Shown one piece after another: positions 46,071-54,836 of a stretch of 64,000 nucleotides of DNA. Both the position numbers and the translations under genes were made by a program. The stretch is taken from NCBI GenBank assembly GCA_963806455.1, contig CAWDXZ010000006.1, positions 434,001 through 498,000 of the forward strand, given 5' to 3'. This DNA is from Bog-756 sp963806455 (GTDB taxonomy: Bacteria > Actinomycetota > Acidimicrobiia > Acidimicrobiales > RAAP-2). The notes under the pieces are model-generated. The model searched no databases. It was given only the letters and a program-made list of their open reading frames with translations, and was not told where the DNA came from. Each line of letters starts with the position of its first letter. The stretch's first letter is position 1.

Positions 46071-47245
46071 CCCCGCCCGTTCGCATCGTCGGCACGGCCA
46101 TCACCCCCATGAACCGGAGGGACCGCACGGCGGTGGAGATGGCGCACCAGGTGGTGGCGGACGCGCTGGCCGAGGCCGAGGTCGAGGCGGGCCGCGTCGA
46201 CCTGGTCGTCTTCGGCAACGCCACCGCCGGCCGGCTCCTCGACCAGGCCTGCATACGGGGCCAGTCCTTCCTCCGCCATGCCGGGCTCCGCAATGCCGGC
46301 ATCGTCAACGTCGACAACTCGTGTGCGGGGGGATCCTCCGCTCTGCACCTGGCCTCGCTGGCCTGCCAGGGGGGCACCGGAACCGTCCTCGCCGTCGGGG
46401 TCGAGAAGATGTGGACGGGAGATCGCGCCGCCACGCTGGCGGGGGTGGAGGACGGCGTCCCCCTGGGTGACCGCACCCGAATGCACGACACGATGGAGAA
46501 CCCGTCGGGATCGGTGCTGATGGCACTTAACGCCTCGTGGGCCGACGCCCTCTTGGAGCGGGGGGCCACCATCGAGCAGTTCGCCGCCACCGCGGTCAAG
46601 GCGCGGCGTCACGGTGCCCTCAACCCCCATGCCCAGTTCCAGACGGAGGTCACGAGCCGGGAGGTCCTCGAATCGGCCACCATCGTGTCGCCCCTGACCC
46701 GCCTGATGTGCTCGTCGTTCACCGACGGCGCCGCCGCGGTGGTGCTGTCGGCCACGCCCACGGCCGGAGCGCCGGCCATCCGCACCAGCACGATCCGCTC
46801 GGGCAACGGCGACCTGGACTACCACGACCGCCTGGCGGAGACGGCGGTGGCGGCGTGGGACGCCGCCGGCGTCGACCCCGCCGATGTCGACGTGGTGGAG
46901 CTCCACGACGCCACCAGCCCGGAGGAGCTGTACGCCCTCGAGTCCCTCGGGTTCTTCAAGCCGGGTGATGCAGGGCCGGCCACCATGGCCGGTGACACCA
47001 GCATCGGGGGCAAGGGCGTGACGGTGAACACCAGTGGCGGACTCGTGGCCCGCGGACATCCGCTGGGAGCGACCGGCATCGCCCAGGTGGTCGAGCTGGT
47101 GACCCAGCTCCGCGGTCGGGCCGGCCCCCGACAGGCCGAAGGGGCCCGGTTGGCGGTGGCGGCCAACACCGGTGGCATGATTGGCTTCGATGGATCGCCC
47201 ACCGACGCCGCCTTCATCGGCATCCACATCCTGGAGGCGGGCTGA
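46067..47245 (+). CDS. Thiolase-like (SCP2-type) acyl-CoA acyltransferase, C-terminal Cys missing
   Basis: The 392-residue protein has a thiolase fold with the nucleophile Cys86 in DNSCAGGSS, the HDAT-type block ELHDATSPEE and GHPLGATG with its active-site His. The third canonical motif, with the base Cys (CxG), reads AVAANTGGMIG here: the Cys is replaced. Thiolase-like proteins with changed third motifs include SCP2-type lipid transfer/retro-aldolase enzymes, so this may not be a condensing thiolase. The ATG overlaps the stop of the flavin oxidoreductase by 4 bases. FabH follows 20 bases after its stop. Confidence 0.88.
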   Translation: MTPPVRIVGTAITPMNRRDRTAVEMAHQVVADALAEAEVEAGRVDLVVFGNATAGRLLDQACIRGQSFLRHAGLRNAGIVNVDNSCAGGSSALHLASLACQGGTGTVLAVGVEKMWTGDRAATLAGVEDGVPLGDRTRMHDTMENPSGSVLMALNASWADALLERGATIEQFAATAVKARRHGALNPHAQFQTEVTSREVLESATIVSPLTRLMCSSFTDGAAAVVLSATPTAGAPAIRTSTIRSGNGDLDYHDRLAETAVAAWDAAGVDPADVDVVELHDATSPEELYALESLGFFKPGDAGPATMAGDTSIGGKGVTVNTSGGLVARGHPLGATGIAQVVELVTQLRGRAGPRQAEGARLAVAANTGGMIGFDGSPTDAAFIGIHILEAG

Positions 47246-47265
47246 GCCATGAACCGGGCCGCTCG

Positions 47266-48201
47266 ATGAACGCCGCCCGGGGAGGCGTGGTGACCGGGTG
47301 GGGCATCGCCGTGCCCGACAAGGTGGTGACCAACGAAGACCTGTCGGTGACCATGGACACCAGCGACAGCTGGATCCGCGAGCGGACCGGTATCCGGGAA
47401 CGTCGCATCGGGGGCACCACATCCGGCCTCGCCATCGAGGCCGGGGTGGCCGCACTGGCCCGCGCCGGCCGGCGACCCGACGAGATCGACGGGGTCATCC
47501 TGGCCACGACCACCCCCGACCAGATCGTGCCGGGCACCTCCGCCACCGTGCAGGACGGGATCGGAGTGCCCGGTGGGGCCTTCGACGTCAACGCGGCCTG
47601 CTCGGGGTTCGTCTACGCCCTGTCGGTGGCCCACGGCATGCTGGCCATCGGCGCCGAACGCCTGCTGGTCATCGGGTCGGAGACCCTCAGCCGGATCACC
47701 AACTGGGACGACCGGTCCGTGGCCGTGCTGGTGGGCGACGGGGCCGGGGCCGTCGTGCTGGAGGCGGTCGACGGCCCGGGGCAGCTCCTGTCCTGGAACC
47801 TCGGCTCCGACGGCTCCCTGCGCCACCTGCTCAAGTGCGACCACGGCGGCTACCTCTACATGGACGGCAAGGAGATCTTCCGCAAGGCGGTGCGGGCCGT
47901 GGTCGAGTCGGCCGAGCGAGCCATCGCCGAAGCGGGTCTCACCCCGGCCGACATCGACCTGATCGTGCCCCATCAGGCCAACCTCCGGATCATCACGGCG
48001 GCCTGCCAACGCCTGGGGATCCCCGAGGAGCGGGCCGTCGTGGTCATCGACCGCTACGGCAACACGTCCTCCGCCTCCATTCCGCTGGCCCTGGCCGATG
48101 CCCTCGAGGCGGGCCGCCTCCAGCATGGTCACCACGTGCTGCTCACCGGGTTCGGTGGGGGCATGACCTGGGCCAGTGCCGTCCTCCGCTGGGGAGGATG
48201 A
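47266..48201 (+). CDS. fabH: 3-oxoacyl-ACP synthase III
   Basis: The 311-residue protein is a ketoacyl-ACP synthase III, which condenses an acyl-CoA with malonyl-ACP to begin fatty acid synthesis. The Cys-His-Asn triad is complete: Cys112 in NAACSGF, His in VPHQANLR and Asn in RYGNTSSAS. Other FabH features are DSWIRERTGIRERR and FGGGMTWASAVLRW at the end. Its place beside an oxidoreductase and a thiolase-like gene raises the chance of a special-purpose starter enzyme instead of the housekeeping copy; this is inference. Confidence 0.93.
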   Translation: MNAARGGVVTGWGIAVPDKVVTNEDLSVTMDTSDSWIRERTGIRERRIGGTTSGLAIEAGVAALARAGRRPDEIDGVILATTTPDQIVPGTSATVQDGIGVPGGAFDVNAACSGFVYALSVAHGMLAIGAERLLVIGSETLSRITNWDDRSVAVLVGDGAGAVVLEAVDGPGQLLSWNLGSDGSLRHLLKCDHGGYLYMDGKEIFRKAVRAVVESAERAIAEAGLTPADIDLIVPHQANLRIITAACQRLGIPEERAVVVIDRYGNTSSASIPLALADALEAGRLQHGHHVLLTGFGGGMTWASAVLRWGG

Positions 48202-48314
48202 CCACGTTCCGGCCGGCCGGTGCCCGCCGGGGCGGACCACCGTCGGGCCGGGGTGACCCGGACCCGCGGCGCTGACACTCAGTACCCTTGTCCAATGGCA
48301 CAGCGGGGCAGGCG

Positions 48315-49802
48315 GTGACGTCGGCGGGCGACACCCTCCCCCTGGCTCCCCCCTCGAGCCACCCGAGACCGCGCCTGGTCGACCGGATGGACCCGAAGGT
48401 CGTCAATGTCCTCACCGTGCTGGGTTTCGCCCTGCCGGTGGCCGGATACCTCTGGATGGTCGGCCGGTACAGCGTCAATGTCCTGCTCGCCGACCAGTTC
48501 GACGACCTGACCGTCATCGACCACACCTACCGGCACCTCTTCGACTGGGGGGCGCTGTGGGCCCAGCACAACGAGAACCGGATCTTCTTCCCCAATCTCA
48601 TCGTGGTCCTGCTGACCCGCACCACCCACTTCAACATCCAGGTGGAGGAGTACCTCAGCGCGGCCATGCTGGTCGTCGCGGTGGCGCTGCTCATCTGGTC
48701 GCACAAGCGGCGATCTCCCTCCACGCCGTGGCTCTACTACTGCCCCGTCGCCATCCTGGCCTTTTCCATCGTCCAGTTCGAGAACGCCCTCTGGGGCTTC
48801 CAGATGGCCTGGTTCCTGGTGTTCCTGTCCTTGGCCGTGACCGTGGTGCTCCTCGACCGGGTCTCGCTGACCTGGGTGGTGCTGGCCGCGGCGATGGCAG
48901 CCGCCGTCGTCGGCAGTTTCTCGTCGCTCCAGGGCCTGCTCATCTGGCCCGCCGGCCTGGTGCTCCTCTACCACCGGCGCCGGCCGACGCCGTTCATCGT
49001 GTCGTGGGCCGCCGCCGCGGCCGGGACGGCGATCCTCTACTTCTACAACTTCGACTTCAGCTCCAGCTCCGGGATCCTCCGCATCGGCCTGGACCACCCG
49101 TTGGGCGCCGCCCGGTTCTTTTTTTTCGCCATGGGCGAGATCGTCGGGTTCCGGGTCGACCGGTTCGACAGCGGAAACCGGGCGATCTCCACGCTTGGAC
49201 TGGTCATCGTCCTCCTGGCCCTGGCCACCCTGGTGGCCTACGGATTGCGCCGCGACCCGGCCGGGGGCGGCCCGATCGGGGTGGCGCTCATCTGCGTCGG
49301 TCTGCTGTTCGCCGCCGTCATCGGCGAAGGGCGCGGCTACTACGGGTACTCGGGAGCGGCCGCCTCCCGCTACACCACGTTCGACCTCCTGGTGCCCATC
49401 GGCATCTACCTGGCGCTCCTCGGACGGCCTTCACTCGCCGTGGGCAGCCGCCGGACCCGGCCGGACCGGGGATCCGAACGGGCCACAAGGCGGTCGGAAC
49501 GGCTCTGGGACGCCATCCCCGGCTGGGTCGACCGGATCGGCGTCCCGGCGGCGCGGTGGGTCATCGGCGCCGTCATCGTCGTGCAGGTGCCGTTGAGCAT
49601 CCACTACGGGCTGGAGGGCGCCCGCCAGCGGCATGCATACGAGTTGGTGGCGGTGCACGTGCTCCGGAACTTCGACCATGCGTCTGACGGCACGGTCAAC
49701 GAGCTGTATCTCTACCAGAACGCCCCCTTCATTCGCCGTCAGGTGGCGATCGCCAGGAAGTACCACCTCAGCCTGTTCGACGACCCGGGGGCGCACCGGT
49801 GA
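48315..49802 (+). CDS. Polytopic membrane protein, putative GT-C-like
   Basis: The protein of about 495 residues has around 11 helices. The first loop reads LLADQFDDLTVIDHTYRHLFDW, and LWAQHNENRIFFPNLIV follows, a pattern seen in uncharacterised membrane proteins of glycan loci. The D-x-F-D-D acidic group resembles the GT-C catalytic loop. A run of eight T residues at about 49119 encodes part of FFFF. Start choice is uncertain: GTG 48315 is preferred, with TTG 48288 and ATG 48387 as alternatives. It is probably not coupled to fabH, which ends 113 bases earlier. Confidence 0.7.
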   Translation: MTSAGDTLPLAPPSSHPRPRLVDRMDPKVVNVLTVLGFALPVAGYLWMVGRYSVNVLLADQFDDLTVIDHTYRHLFDWGALWAQHNENRIFFPNLIVVLLTRTTHFNIQVEEYLSAAMLVVAVALLIWSHKRRSPSTPWLYYCPVAILAFSIVQFENALWGFQMAWFLVFLSLAVTVVLLDRVSLTWVVLAAAMAAAVVGSFSSLQGLLIWPAGLVLLYHRRRPTPFIVSWAAAAAGTAILYFYNFDFSSSSGILRIGLDHPLGAARFFFFAMGEIVGFRVDRFDSGNRAISTLGLVIVLLALATLVAYGLRRDPAGGGPIGVALICVGLLFAAVIGEGRGYYGYSGAAASRYTTFDLLVPIGIYLALLGRPSLAVGSRRTRPDRGSERATRRSERLWDAIPGWVDRIGVPAARWVIGAVIVVQVPLSIHYGLEGARQRHAYELVAVHVLRNFDHASDGTVNELYLYQNAPFIRRQVAIARKYHLSLFDDPGAHR

Positions 49803-49870
49803 GGGTCTGCCCGGGCCGACCCAGGCGACAGACGAGATCGTGTCCTCGTCCATGCGGGACTTGCGGGTGC

Positions 49871-49886
49871 GTGACGTCGACGTCAC
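49871..49886. repeat. Perfect 16-base palindrome
   Basis: The sequence GTGACGTCGACGTCAC reads the same on both strands. It lies in the 184-base convergent gap between the membrane-protein and methyltransferase genes, at the edge of the lower-GC segment. No T-run follows. It could be a protein-binding site or a hairpin; the role is unknown. Confidence 0.5.
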
Positions 49887-49986
49887 CGACGACCACATAT
49901 GTCCAGTGGGTCCGGCCGGCCATTTACTCCGATCGCGGGCGCAGATCAGCCGTTCCACGACTCCCGCCGACCAGATAGTAGGGAGA

Positions 49987-50667
49987 TCATCGCAGGGAGA
50001 GCTCGAATCCCAAAGTCAAATTCAGGTCAATCGCGGGAATATGAAATGGAAAGAATGACCGGTGGAGCACGCGAAACCGGCCCAGCAGTTCCGCTACTAC
50101 CTCGTCCGCCGTATTGCAATGGTCCTGCTTGATCATCCACTGGTACGGGACTCCGTACCGCTTCTCGAACATTCGCTGAGTCGTATACCGACGTCCGAGC
50201 GAGTACACCCTTCCCCCTTCACAGGGGAGAACAACTGAAAACACTCCACTGGGCCTGAGCACTCTGACGACCTCGTCCAACGCTGAAGGGAGGTCGTACA
50301 AATGCTCGAGAATATGAATGGCCAGCACCCGATCGAATGAATCGTCGTCCCACGGAAGTCGCTGCTCGCAATCGGCGACCACCACTGAAGCACCCTCCCT
50401 GGCGGGGATCTGTGCAGCAAGATCCCCGGATAGCTCCAGTGAGACGTATTCCCCATCCGGTTCATAGGGCAGATGCGCTCCGGTGCCTGCACCCAGCTCC
50501 AGGGTTCGGATCCCAGGACGGGAGGATCGCACGGCAAAAGAATGGTCGAACCGACTAATCCATCCGAAATGCGACGGTTTGACCACCGTCAAGAACTCAT
50601 TGATCCAATCGCTCATGATGGCCGACTGCTCATCCGAGAGCTCGGTGCGCTCCTTTGGCCACGACAT
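49987..50667 (-). CDS. Class I SAM-dependent methyltransferase (Methyltransf_11 type)
   Basis: The protein of about 226 residues has the SAM loop LELGAGTGAHLPYEP, the acidic strand end VSLELSG, DCEQRLPWDDDSFD and LAIHILEHLYDLPSAL. These are the ordinary class I motifs. The C-terminal part is rich in aromatic residues and may recognise a sugar or polyprenyl glycan. I chose the ATG at 50667; a GTG at 50679 would add four residues. Codon use includes more AT-ending codons than the flanking genes. It lies downstream of the DUF2142 gene on the same strand. Confidence 0.83.
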   Translation of the reverse strand: MSWPKERTELSDEQSAIMSDWINEFLTVVKPSHFGWISRFDHSFAVRSSRPGIRTLELGAGTGAHLPYEPDGEYVSLELSGDLAAQIPAREGASVVVADCEQRLPWDDDSFDRVLAIHILEHLYDLPSALDEVVRVLRPSGVFSVVLPCEGGRVYSLGRRYTTQRMFEKRYGVPYQWMIKQDHCNTADEVVAELLGRFRVLHRSFFPFHIPAIDLNLTLGFELSLR

Positions 50668-50799
50668 ATTCGACGCCACGCCCGAAGCCTAGTCAGCACG
50701 ATTGCGACAGGGCGACGACAGGATTCGCCGACCTCCATCCCCTTCAGGTCACTTGCTGTGCCGTGATGAGCGGATCCCGCCTCAGCTGGATAGAGCTAT

Positions 50800-52248
50800 C
50801 TACAGGGAGAAATCATGCACGAAGACTTTGAGCACGAGCCAGATGAGCATGATCAGGGTTCCCAACACGATCCAGCGCAAGGTTCGTGCTCGTCGTCGCG
50901 GCTCGCGCAACAATCCGATTGAGACAAGAGGCAGGGCGCTCAAGGGTATGAAGTAGCGCCCCTGGGCGAGCGTGTAGGGCAGACCGACCGGGGTTCCGTA
51001 GACAAACAGGCTCGTTTCGATCACGATGATCCCGATCGCCATGAGCGCAATGGGCAACCCGGCCACCAATAGTTCACCGCGGCCGACTTCTCGCTTCTTG
51101 CCGATCTGCTGTTGAAATGCGTACCAGAGTGTCACTGTTCCAACGATCACGATCCCGATAGGCGCGAACAGATTGTCAGCCACGTAAGGGCGGTCGAATC
51201 CGATCGAGAAGAAGAATCCAGGTATCCAACGCCCCTGACCGGTGCCTTCGAAAAACGTTCTGGCCAGGACGCCGAGGTAACCGATGGGGTGATGAACGAT
51301 GAATTGCGTCTGTGTGTGAGCATTCAGGCCAAGCAACGGAACAGGGACACCTACCACGTGCCGCACAGCGAGATACCACAGTCCAGCACTCGCCAGGATC
51401 ACGACCACCGCTGCCGTCCGCCACAGCTGCAGTTGACGCAGAGGGTCCATTGCCGGCGCGGGAACCAGAAACATGAGCGGTGCGAATACGAACAGGTTGG
51501 GCTTCGTGAGGCCCAGACAGAGGAGGACGATGAAAAGGACCACGACCGTGCGCAAGTCGGCATCCGGATTCAACAAACAGCGAAGGATGAGTGCAACTCC
51601 AAGCATTGCCAGTGCAATCGTCATCGGATCGGCTGAATAGCTTGAAGCCAATAAAAGGGTCGTGGGCAGAAGCCCCAGCACAAATAGAACTTGTTTCCCG
51701 ATGGGGGTGATTCGAATGGCCCAGTAGTACATGAAAATGAACACCGCGAGAGATGCCCATCGACCAGCGAAGAAGATCAGGGGTAGGGGTGTGCCAAGTC
51801 TGTCCAGAATGCCGACAGTGATGATCGACGGCAGATAGGAGATCGGGCCATATGAGGCTGTCGTGCCCACGTCAGTAAATGCGGTCCGGGAAGAGCAGTG
51901 AACTGGACTGGCCCAATAGTTGCCAACGGAGAATGGGCCCCTCTGTGAGGCCTCGGTGGCGAACCGCCCGATGTAGTCGACCACGCAATGAGGGATGTAG
52001 CCCCCAGCCGCCCCACTGTGGATCGGTGCGATGAAGGTTCCGTGTGCCATTGACCACACGTGATAGAAGTGCTGCGCCTCATCGAGTCCTTGGCCCGGTG
52101 GTTGCGAGAAGACCAGAAACGTGCCGAACAGAGCGGCCAACACCGCGAAGAGAAAGGGGAGAGTCCTCAGCTTTGCACCCAGGCCATCGATGATTTCTCG
52201 GACCGGGGGCCGAACGATACCTCTGGTGGCATCAAGTGGCGTGGTCAT
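50800..52248 (-). CDS. DUF2142-family membrane protein
   Basis: The protein of about 482 residues has around 11 helices. Typical family blocks are QPPGQGLDEAQHFYHVW after the first helix, SYGPISYLPSII, and ASSYSADPMTIALAMLGV. Such proteins are found in surface polysaccharide loci and are thought to be GT-C-like enzymes or polysaccharide exporters, but no activity is established. I chose the ATG at 52248; another ATG five codons upstream is possible. GC content is lower than in the genes on both sides. It follows hddC by about 55 bases on the same strand. Confidence 0.85.
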   Translation of the reverse strand: MTTPLDATRGIVRPPVREIIDGLGAKLRTLPFLFAVLAALFGTFLVFSQPPGQGLDEAQHFYHVWSMAHGTFIAPIHSGAAGGYIPHCVVDYIGRFATEASQRGPFSVGNYWASPVHCSSRTAFTDVGTTASYGPISYLPSIITVGILDRLGTPLPLIFFAGRWASLAVFIFMYYWAIRITPIGKQVLFVLGLLPTTLLLASSYSADPMTIALAMLGVALILRCLLNPDADLRTVVVLFIVLLCLGLTKPNLFVFAPLMFLVPAPAMDPLRQLQLWRTAAVVVILASAGLWYLAVRHVVGVPVPLLGLNAHTQTQFIVHHPIGYLGVLARTFFEGTGQGRWIPGFFFSIGFDRPYVADNLFAPIGIVIVGTVTLWYAFQQQIGKKREVGRGELLVAGLPIALMAIGIIVIETSLFVYGTPVGLPYTLAQGRYFIPLSALPLVSIGLLREPRRRARTLRWIVLGTLIMLIWLVLKVFVHDFSL

Positions 52249-52303
52249 CTCAGCTTGCGGCAAGGACCCGACTCAGTTCGAACCAAGGAGACCGGAAGCA
52301 TAG

Positions 52304-53044
52304 TTAGTTTCGTAGATCTCGGGCACGCTTCAGGGTACGAGGTGACCTCAGGTGCGCTTCGAGGTCATTCAACCCGTTGGGAGAGCCGATCTCGTAGAAC
52401 CGCACGTCCACTTCGTAGCCAGCCAAGTCACCGGCCGCGCTGAGCCTCGCGAACAGCGTGGCCATGTCGACCACCTCGCCCTGACCGACCATCTTCTCCA
52501 CGACCTGACGGCGCCAGACCGACAGCCCGTAGTCGACATACCGCATGTCCGGGGGTGGATCGACCAGTCCCTTCTCGTAGTGCGTCACCAGCCCGTCACG
52601 GAACACCGCATTGGGTCGCTCGAGACGACCCGGGTCCCGGAAGACGGTCATGAGAACGGGTTTGCTCCGCTCGAGGAAGGCAGCCCGGACGATGGCCAGC
52701 TCGATGGTCAGGTACGAATCGCCGTAGATGACGAAGAAGGTCGTGTCCAGCGCACCCCGATCGGCCGCCAACCGGAGGGCCCCGCCGGTTCCCAGGAGCT
52801 CGTCGCCCTCGTCCACGTAGTCGATCTCGAGCCCGAACCGATCGCCGTTTCCGACGTGGTCCCGTATCAGGTCGCCTCGAAAACCGATGCTGAGGACGAC
52901 ACGGTCGACCTCCTGATGGGCGAGCCATTCCAGCTGCCAGTCGACGAACGGTCGGTCGACCACCGGCAAGAGGCATTTCGGCAAAGCGTCGGTGGCGGGC
53001 CGCATCCTTGTCCCGAGGCCGCCGGCCAGGACGACACATTGCAT
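52304..53044 (-). CDS. hddC: D-glycero-alpha-D-manno-heptose 1-phosphate guanylyltransferase-like nucleotidyltransferase
   Basis: The protein of about 246 residues is a sugar-nucleotide transferase of the NTP_transferase family. It has the nucleotide loop VVLAGGLGTRMRP at its start, the phosphate-binding Lys in LPKCLLPVVDRPFVDWQLEWL, and the metal Asp of GDSYL near residue 105. Family members activate mannose, glucose or heptose 1-phosphates. The hddC assignment rests mainly on the neighbours: a heptose kinase, GmhB and GmhA genes. GTP use cannot be read from sequence. The ATG at 53044 is one base after the end of the hddA gene at 53046. Confidence 0.85.
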   Translation of the reverse strand: MQCVVLAGGLGTRMRPATDALPKCLLPVVDRPFVDWQLEWLAHQEVDRVVLSIGFRGDLIRDHVGNGDRFGLEIDYVDEGDELLGTGGALRLAADRGALDTTFFVIYGDSYLTIELAIVRAAFLERSKPVLMTVFRDPGRLERPNAVFRDGLVTHYEKGLVDPPPDMRYVDYGLSVWRRQVVEKMVGQGEVVDMATLFARLSAAGDLAGYEVDVRFYEIGSPNGLNDLEAHLRSPRTLKRARDLRN

Positions 53045-53045
53045 A

Positions 53046-54026
53046 TCAGTCACGCACGAGGACAACCGCGCCGTCATGGTCGAACTGGAACCGCACCTCG
53101 GTCAATCCCTCGGCGCCGAAGGCCCGGCGGAGCTGGTCGGTGTCCTTGGCGTAGAACAACAGGAACCCACCGGATCCGGCGCCGACCAGCTTGCCACCGA
53201 GGGCACCGTTCTCCATGCCGAGCTCGTACAGGGAGTCGATGGCGCTGTTCGACATCGTGGCCGAGCGTCGCTTCTTCTCCTCCCAGTGCTGGTTCATCAA
53301 GGCGGCGAAGGTGGCGGTGTCCCCGGCCTCCAGCGCTTCGAGGCTGGACTGTCCGATGGCCTTCACCTCGTGGAGACTGTCGAGCATCGGTCCATCGCCG
53401 CCGGTCGTCTGAGTCCGCTGCTCCTCGAGGATCTGGTCGGCGCGGCGCGAATAGCCCGTGAAGAACAGACAGAGATGCTCCTGGAGATCATGGAGGGTCT
53501 GGGTGGAGACGGCGAGAGACGTGACGGACACCCGGCCATCGGCGTCGATCCTCAGGGACTCGAGCCCGCCGTAGGCCGACGCATACTGGTCCTGCTTGCC
53601 CACCGGGCGATCCAGGATGTTCATCTCGATGTGGCATGCCTCCGATGCCAACTGCTCGGGTGTCACCGCCTGACGCATGTAGGCATAGATGCTCTTCAGC
53701 AGGCCGACGGTGAAGGTACCCGATGATCCGAGGCCGGTTCCGGCCGGAATGTCGGCCACACTGACCAGTTCGATCGACGGCCCGATCGGGTGCAGCCGGA
53801 GGGCCTCACGGATGATCGGGTGCTCGATCGCCGCGATCTCCTGCACCCGTTCGAGTGCCGAGTACTTCAGGAAGTAGTCGTCGGTGAAGGTCCGGTTGAT
53901 GGCGACATAGACGTACCGGTCGATGGCGGCGGTCAGCACCAGCCCTCCGAACCTCTCGTAGTACGAGGGGAGATCGGTGCCACCTCCACCCAGGGTGATC
54001 CGCAGCGGAGTGCGGGAGATGATCAC
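53046..54026 (-). CDS. hddA: D-glycero-alpha-D-manno-heptose 7-phosphate kinase (GHMP family)
   Basis: The 326-residue protein is a GHMP kinase. It has an N-terminal substrate-binding motif SRTPLRITLGGGGTDLPSY, the ATP loop PAGTGLGSSGTFTVGLL near residue 95, and the C-terminal loop LVGAGSGGFLLFY. This set matches HddA, which adds a phosphate to C1 of heptose 7-phosphate; related kinases act on fucose or other sugars. The GTG at 54026 overlaps the methyltransferase stop by 4 bases and begins VIISRTPL, the usual N-terminus. hddC follows directly. The position between heptose genes supports the assignment. Confidence 0.88.
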   Translation of the reverse strand: MIISRTPLRITLGGGGTDLPSYYERFGGLVLTAAIDRYVYVAINRTFTDDYFLKYSALERVQEIAAIEHPIIREALRLHPIGPSIELVSVADIPAGTGLGSSGTFTVGLLKSIYAYMRQAVTPEQLASEACHIEMNILDRPVGKQDQYASAYGGLESLRIDADGRVSVTSLAVSTQTLHDLQEHLCLFFTGYSRRADQILEEQRTQTTGGDGPMLDSLHEVKAIGQSSLEALEAGDTATFAALMNQHWEEKKRRSATMSNSAIDSLYELGMENGALGGKLVGAGSGGFLLFYAKDTDQLRRAFGAEGLTEVRFQFDHDGAVVLVRD

Positions 54027-54823
54027 GGCGCTGCCCGACCGGACCGGTGGGCCACCGCCAGGAGCTGCCAGCCGAACGGCGAAGAGTCCAGGTTGTGCCG
54101 GAAGGCCCGATCGAAGAACCGCAGGGCCCGGCCGGAGGCGCCCTCGTCCAGCACGGTCCCCTCCGACCGCTCCACGTCTGCGATCAGCCGCTTGCCACGG
54201 ACGATGACCACCAACCGGTAGAGGTCGAAGAAGGGGAACCCGGCCCGGGCGACCGTCACCCGCTCGAACCCGGTCGTCTCCAGTAGGCGCCGGAGGCGGG
54301 CGGCGGTGAAGTGCCGTCGGTGCCCGATGTGGCGGTCGAACGCGGAGCGCGGCCCACCGGGGACCGTCACCACCAGCCGGCATCCCGGCGCCAGGTACTC
54401 GGCGGCATTCCTGAGGAGCACCTCAGGGTGGTCGACGTGCTCGAGCACCTCCGAGCAGATGGCCATGGTGGCTCGCGCCCGCTCCGACTCCGGGAGCTGC
54501 GCCGGCTCCATCAGATCGCGCTGGGCAAAATGGGCGGGAAGGCCCCTCTGGGCGGCGGCCTCGTTACCCCGACGCACCCCTTCCGTGCTAGCATCGATCC
54601 CCCGCACCTCGGCTTGGGGGCAGAGCTGGGCCAACCCGAGGGCGAACTCCCCCTGCCCGCATCCGATCTCGAGCACCACCGCCTCCGGGGGGACAGGGCC
54701 CAGCATCTTCAGGATCAGTCGGCTGCGGTAGGCGGTCGCCGGGTTGCCGGCCACTGCATCACCGAACGCTGACCAGTGCCGGTCCCAGTCGTCGTGAACC
54801 AGCGACTCACGCGGTGAAGTCAC
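54023..54823 (-). CDS. Class I SAM-dependent methyltransferase
   Basis: The protein of about 266 residues has the SAM loop VVLEIGCGQGEFALGLAQ, the acidic strand end GIDAST, and CSEVLEHVDHPEVLL. It continues with GCRLVVTVPGGPRSAFDRHIGHRRHF, a block shared by sugar or lipid methyltransferases in glycan loci. A GTG start at 54823 is chosen; longer starts would overlap the transaldolase stop at 54837. The stop overlaps the hddA GTG by 4 bases. A role in methylating the heptose or a glycan intermediate is likely but unproven. Confidence 0.86.
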   Translation of the reverse strand: MTSPRESLVHDDWDRHWSAFGDAVAGNPATAYRSRLILKMLGPVPPEAVVLEIGCGQGEFALGLAQLCPQAEVRGIDASTEGVRRGNEAAAQRGLPAHFAQRDLMEPAQLPESERARATMAICSEVLEHVDHPEVLLRNAAEYLAPGCRLVVTVPGGPRSAFDRHIGHRRHFTAARLRRLLETTGFERVTVARAGFPFFDLYRLVVIVRGKRLIADVERSEGTVLDEGASGRALRFFDRAFRHNLDSSPFGWQLLAVAHRSGRAAP

Positions 54824-54836
54824 GGATGCGGCCCGA

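Noticed and set aside
49109..49140. Run of eight T in the membrane-protein gene as a programmed frameshift
   Set aside because: The frame stays open through the run and encodes a plausible Phe stretch within a helix. No alternative downstream product is evident.
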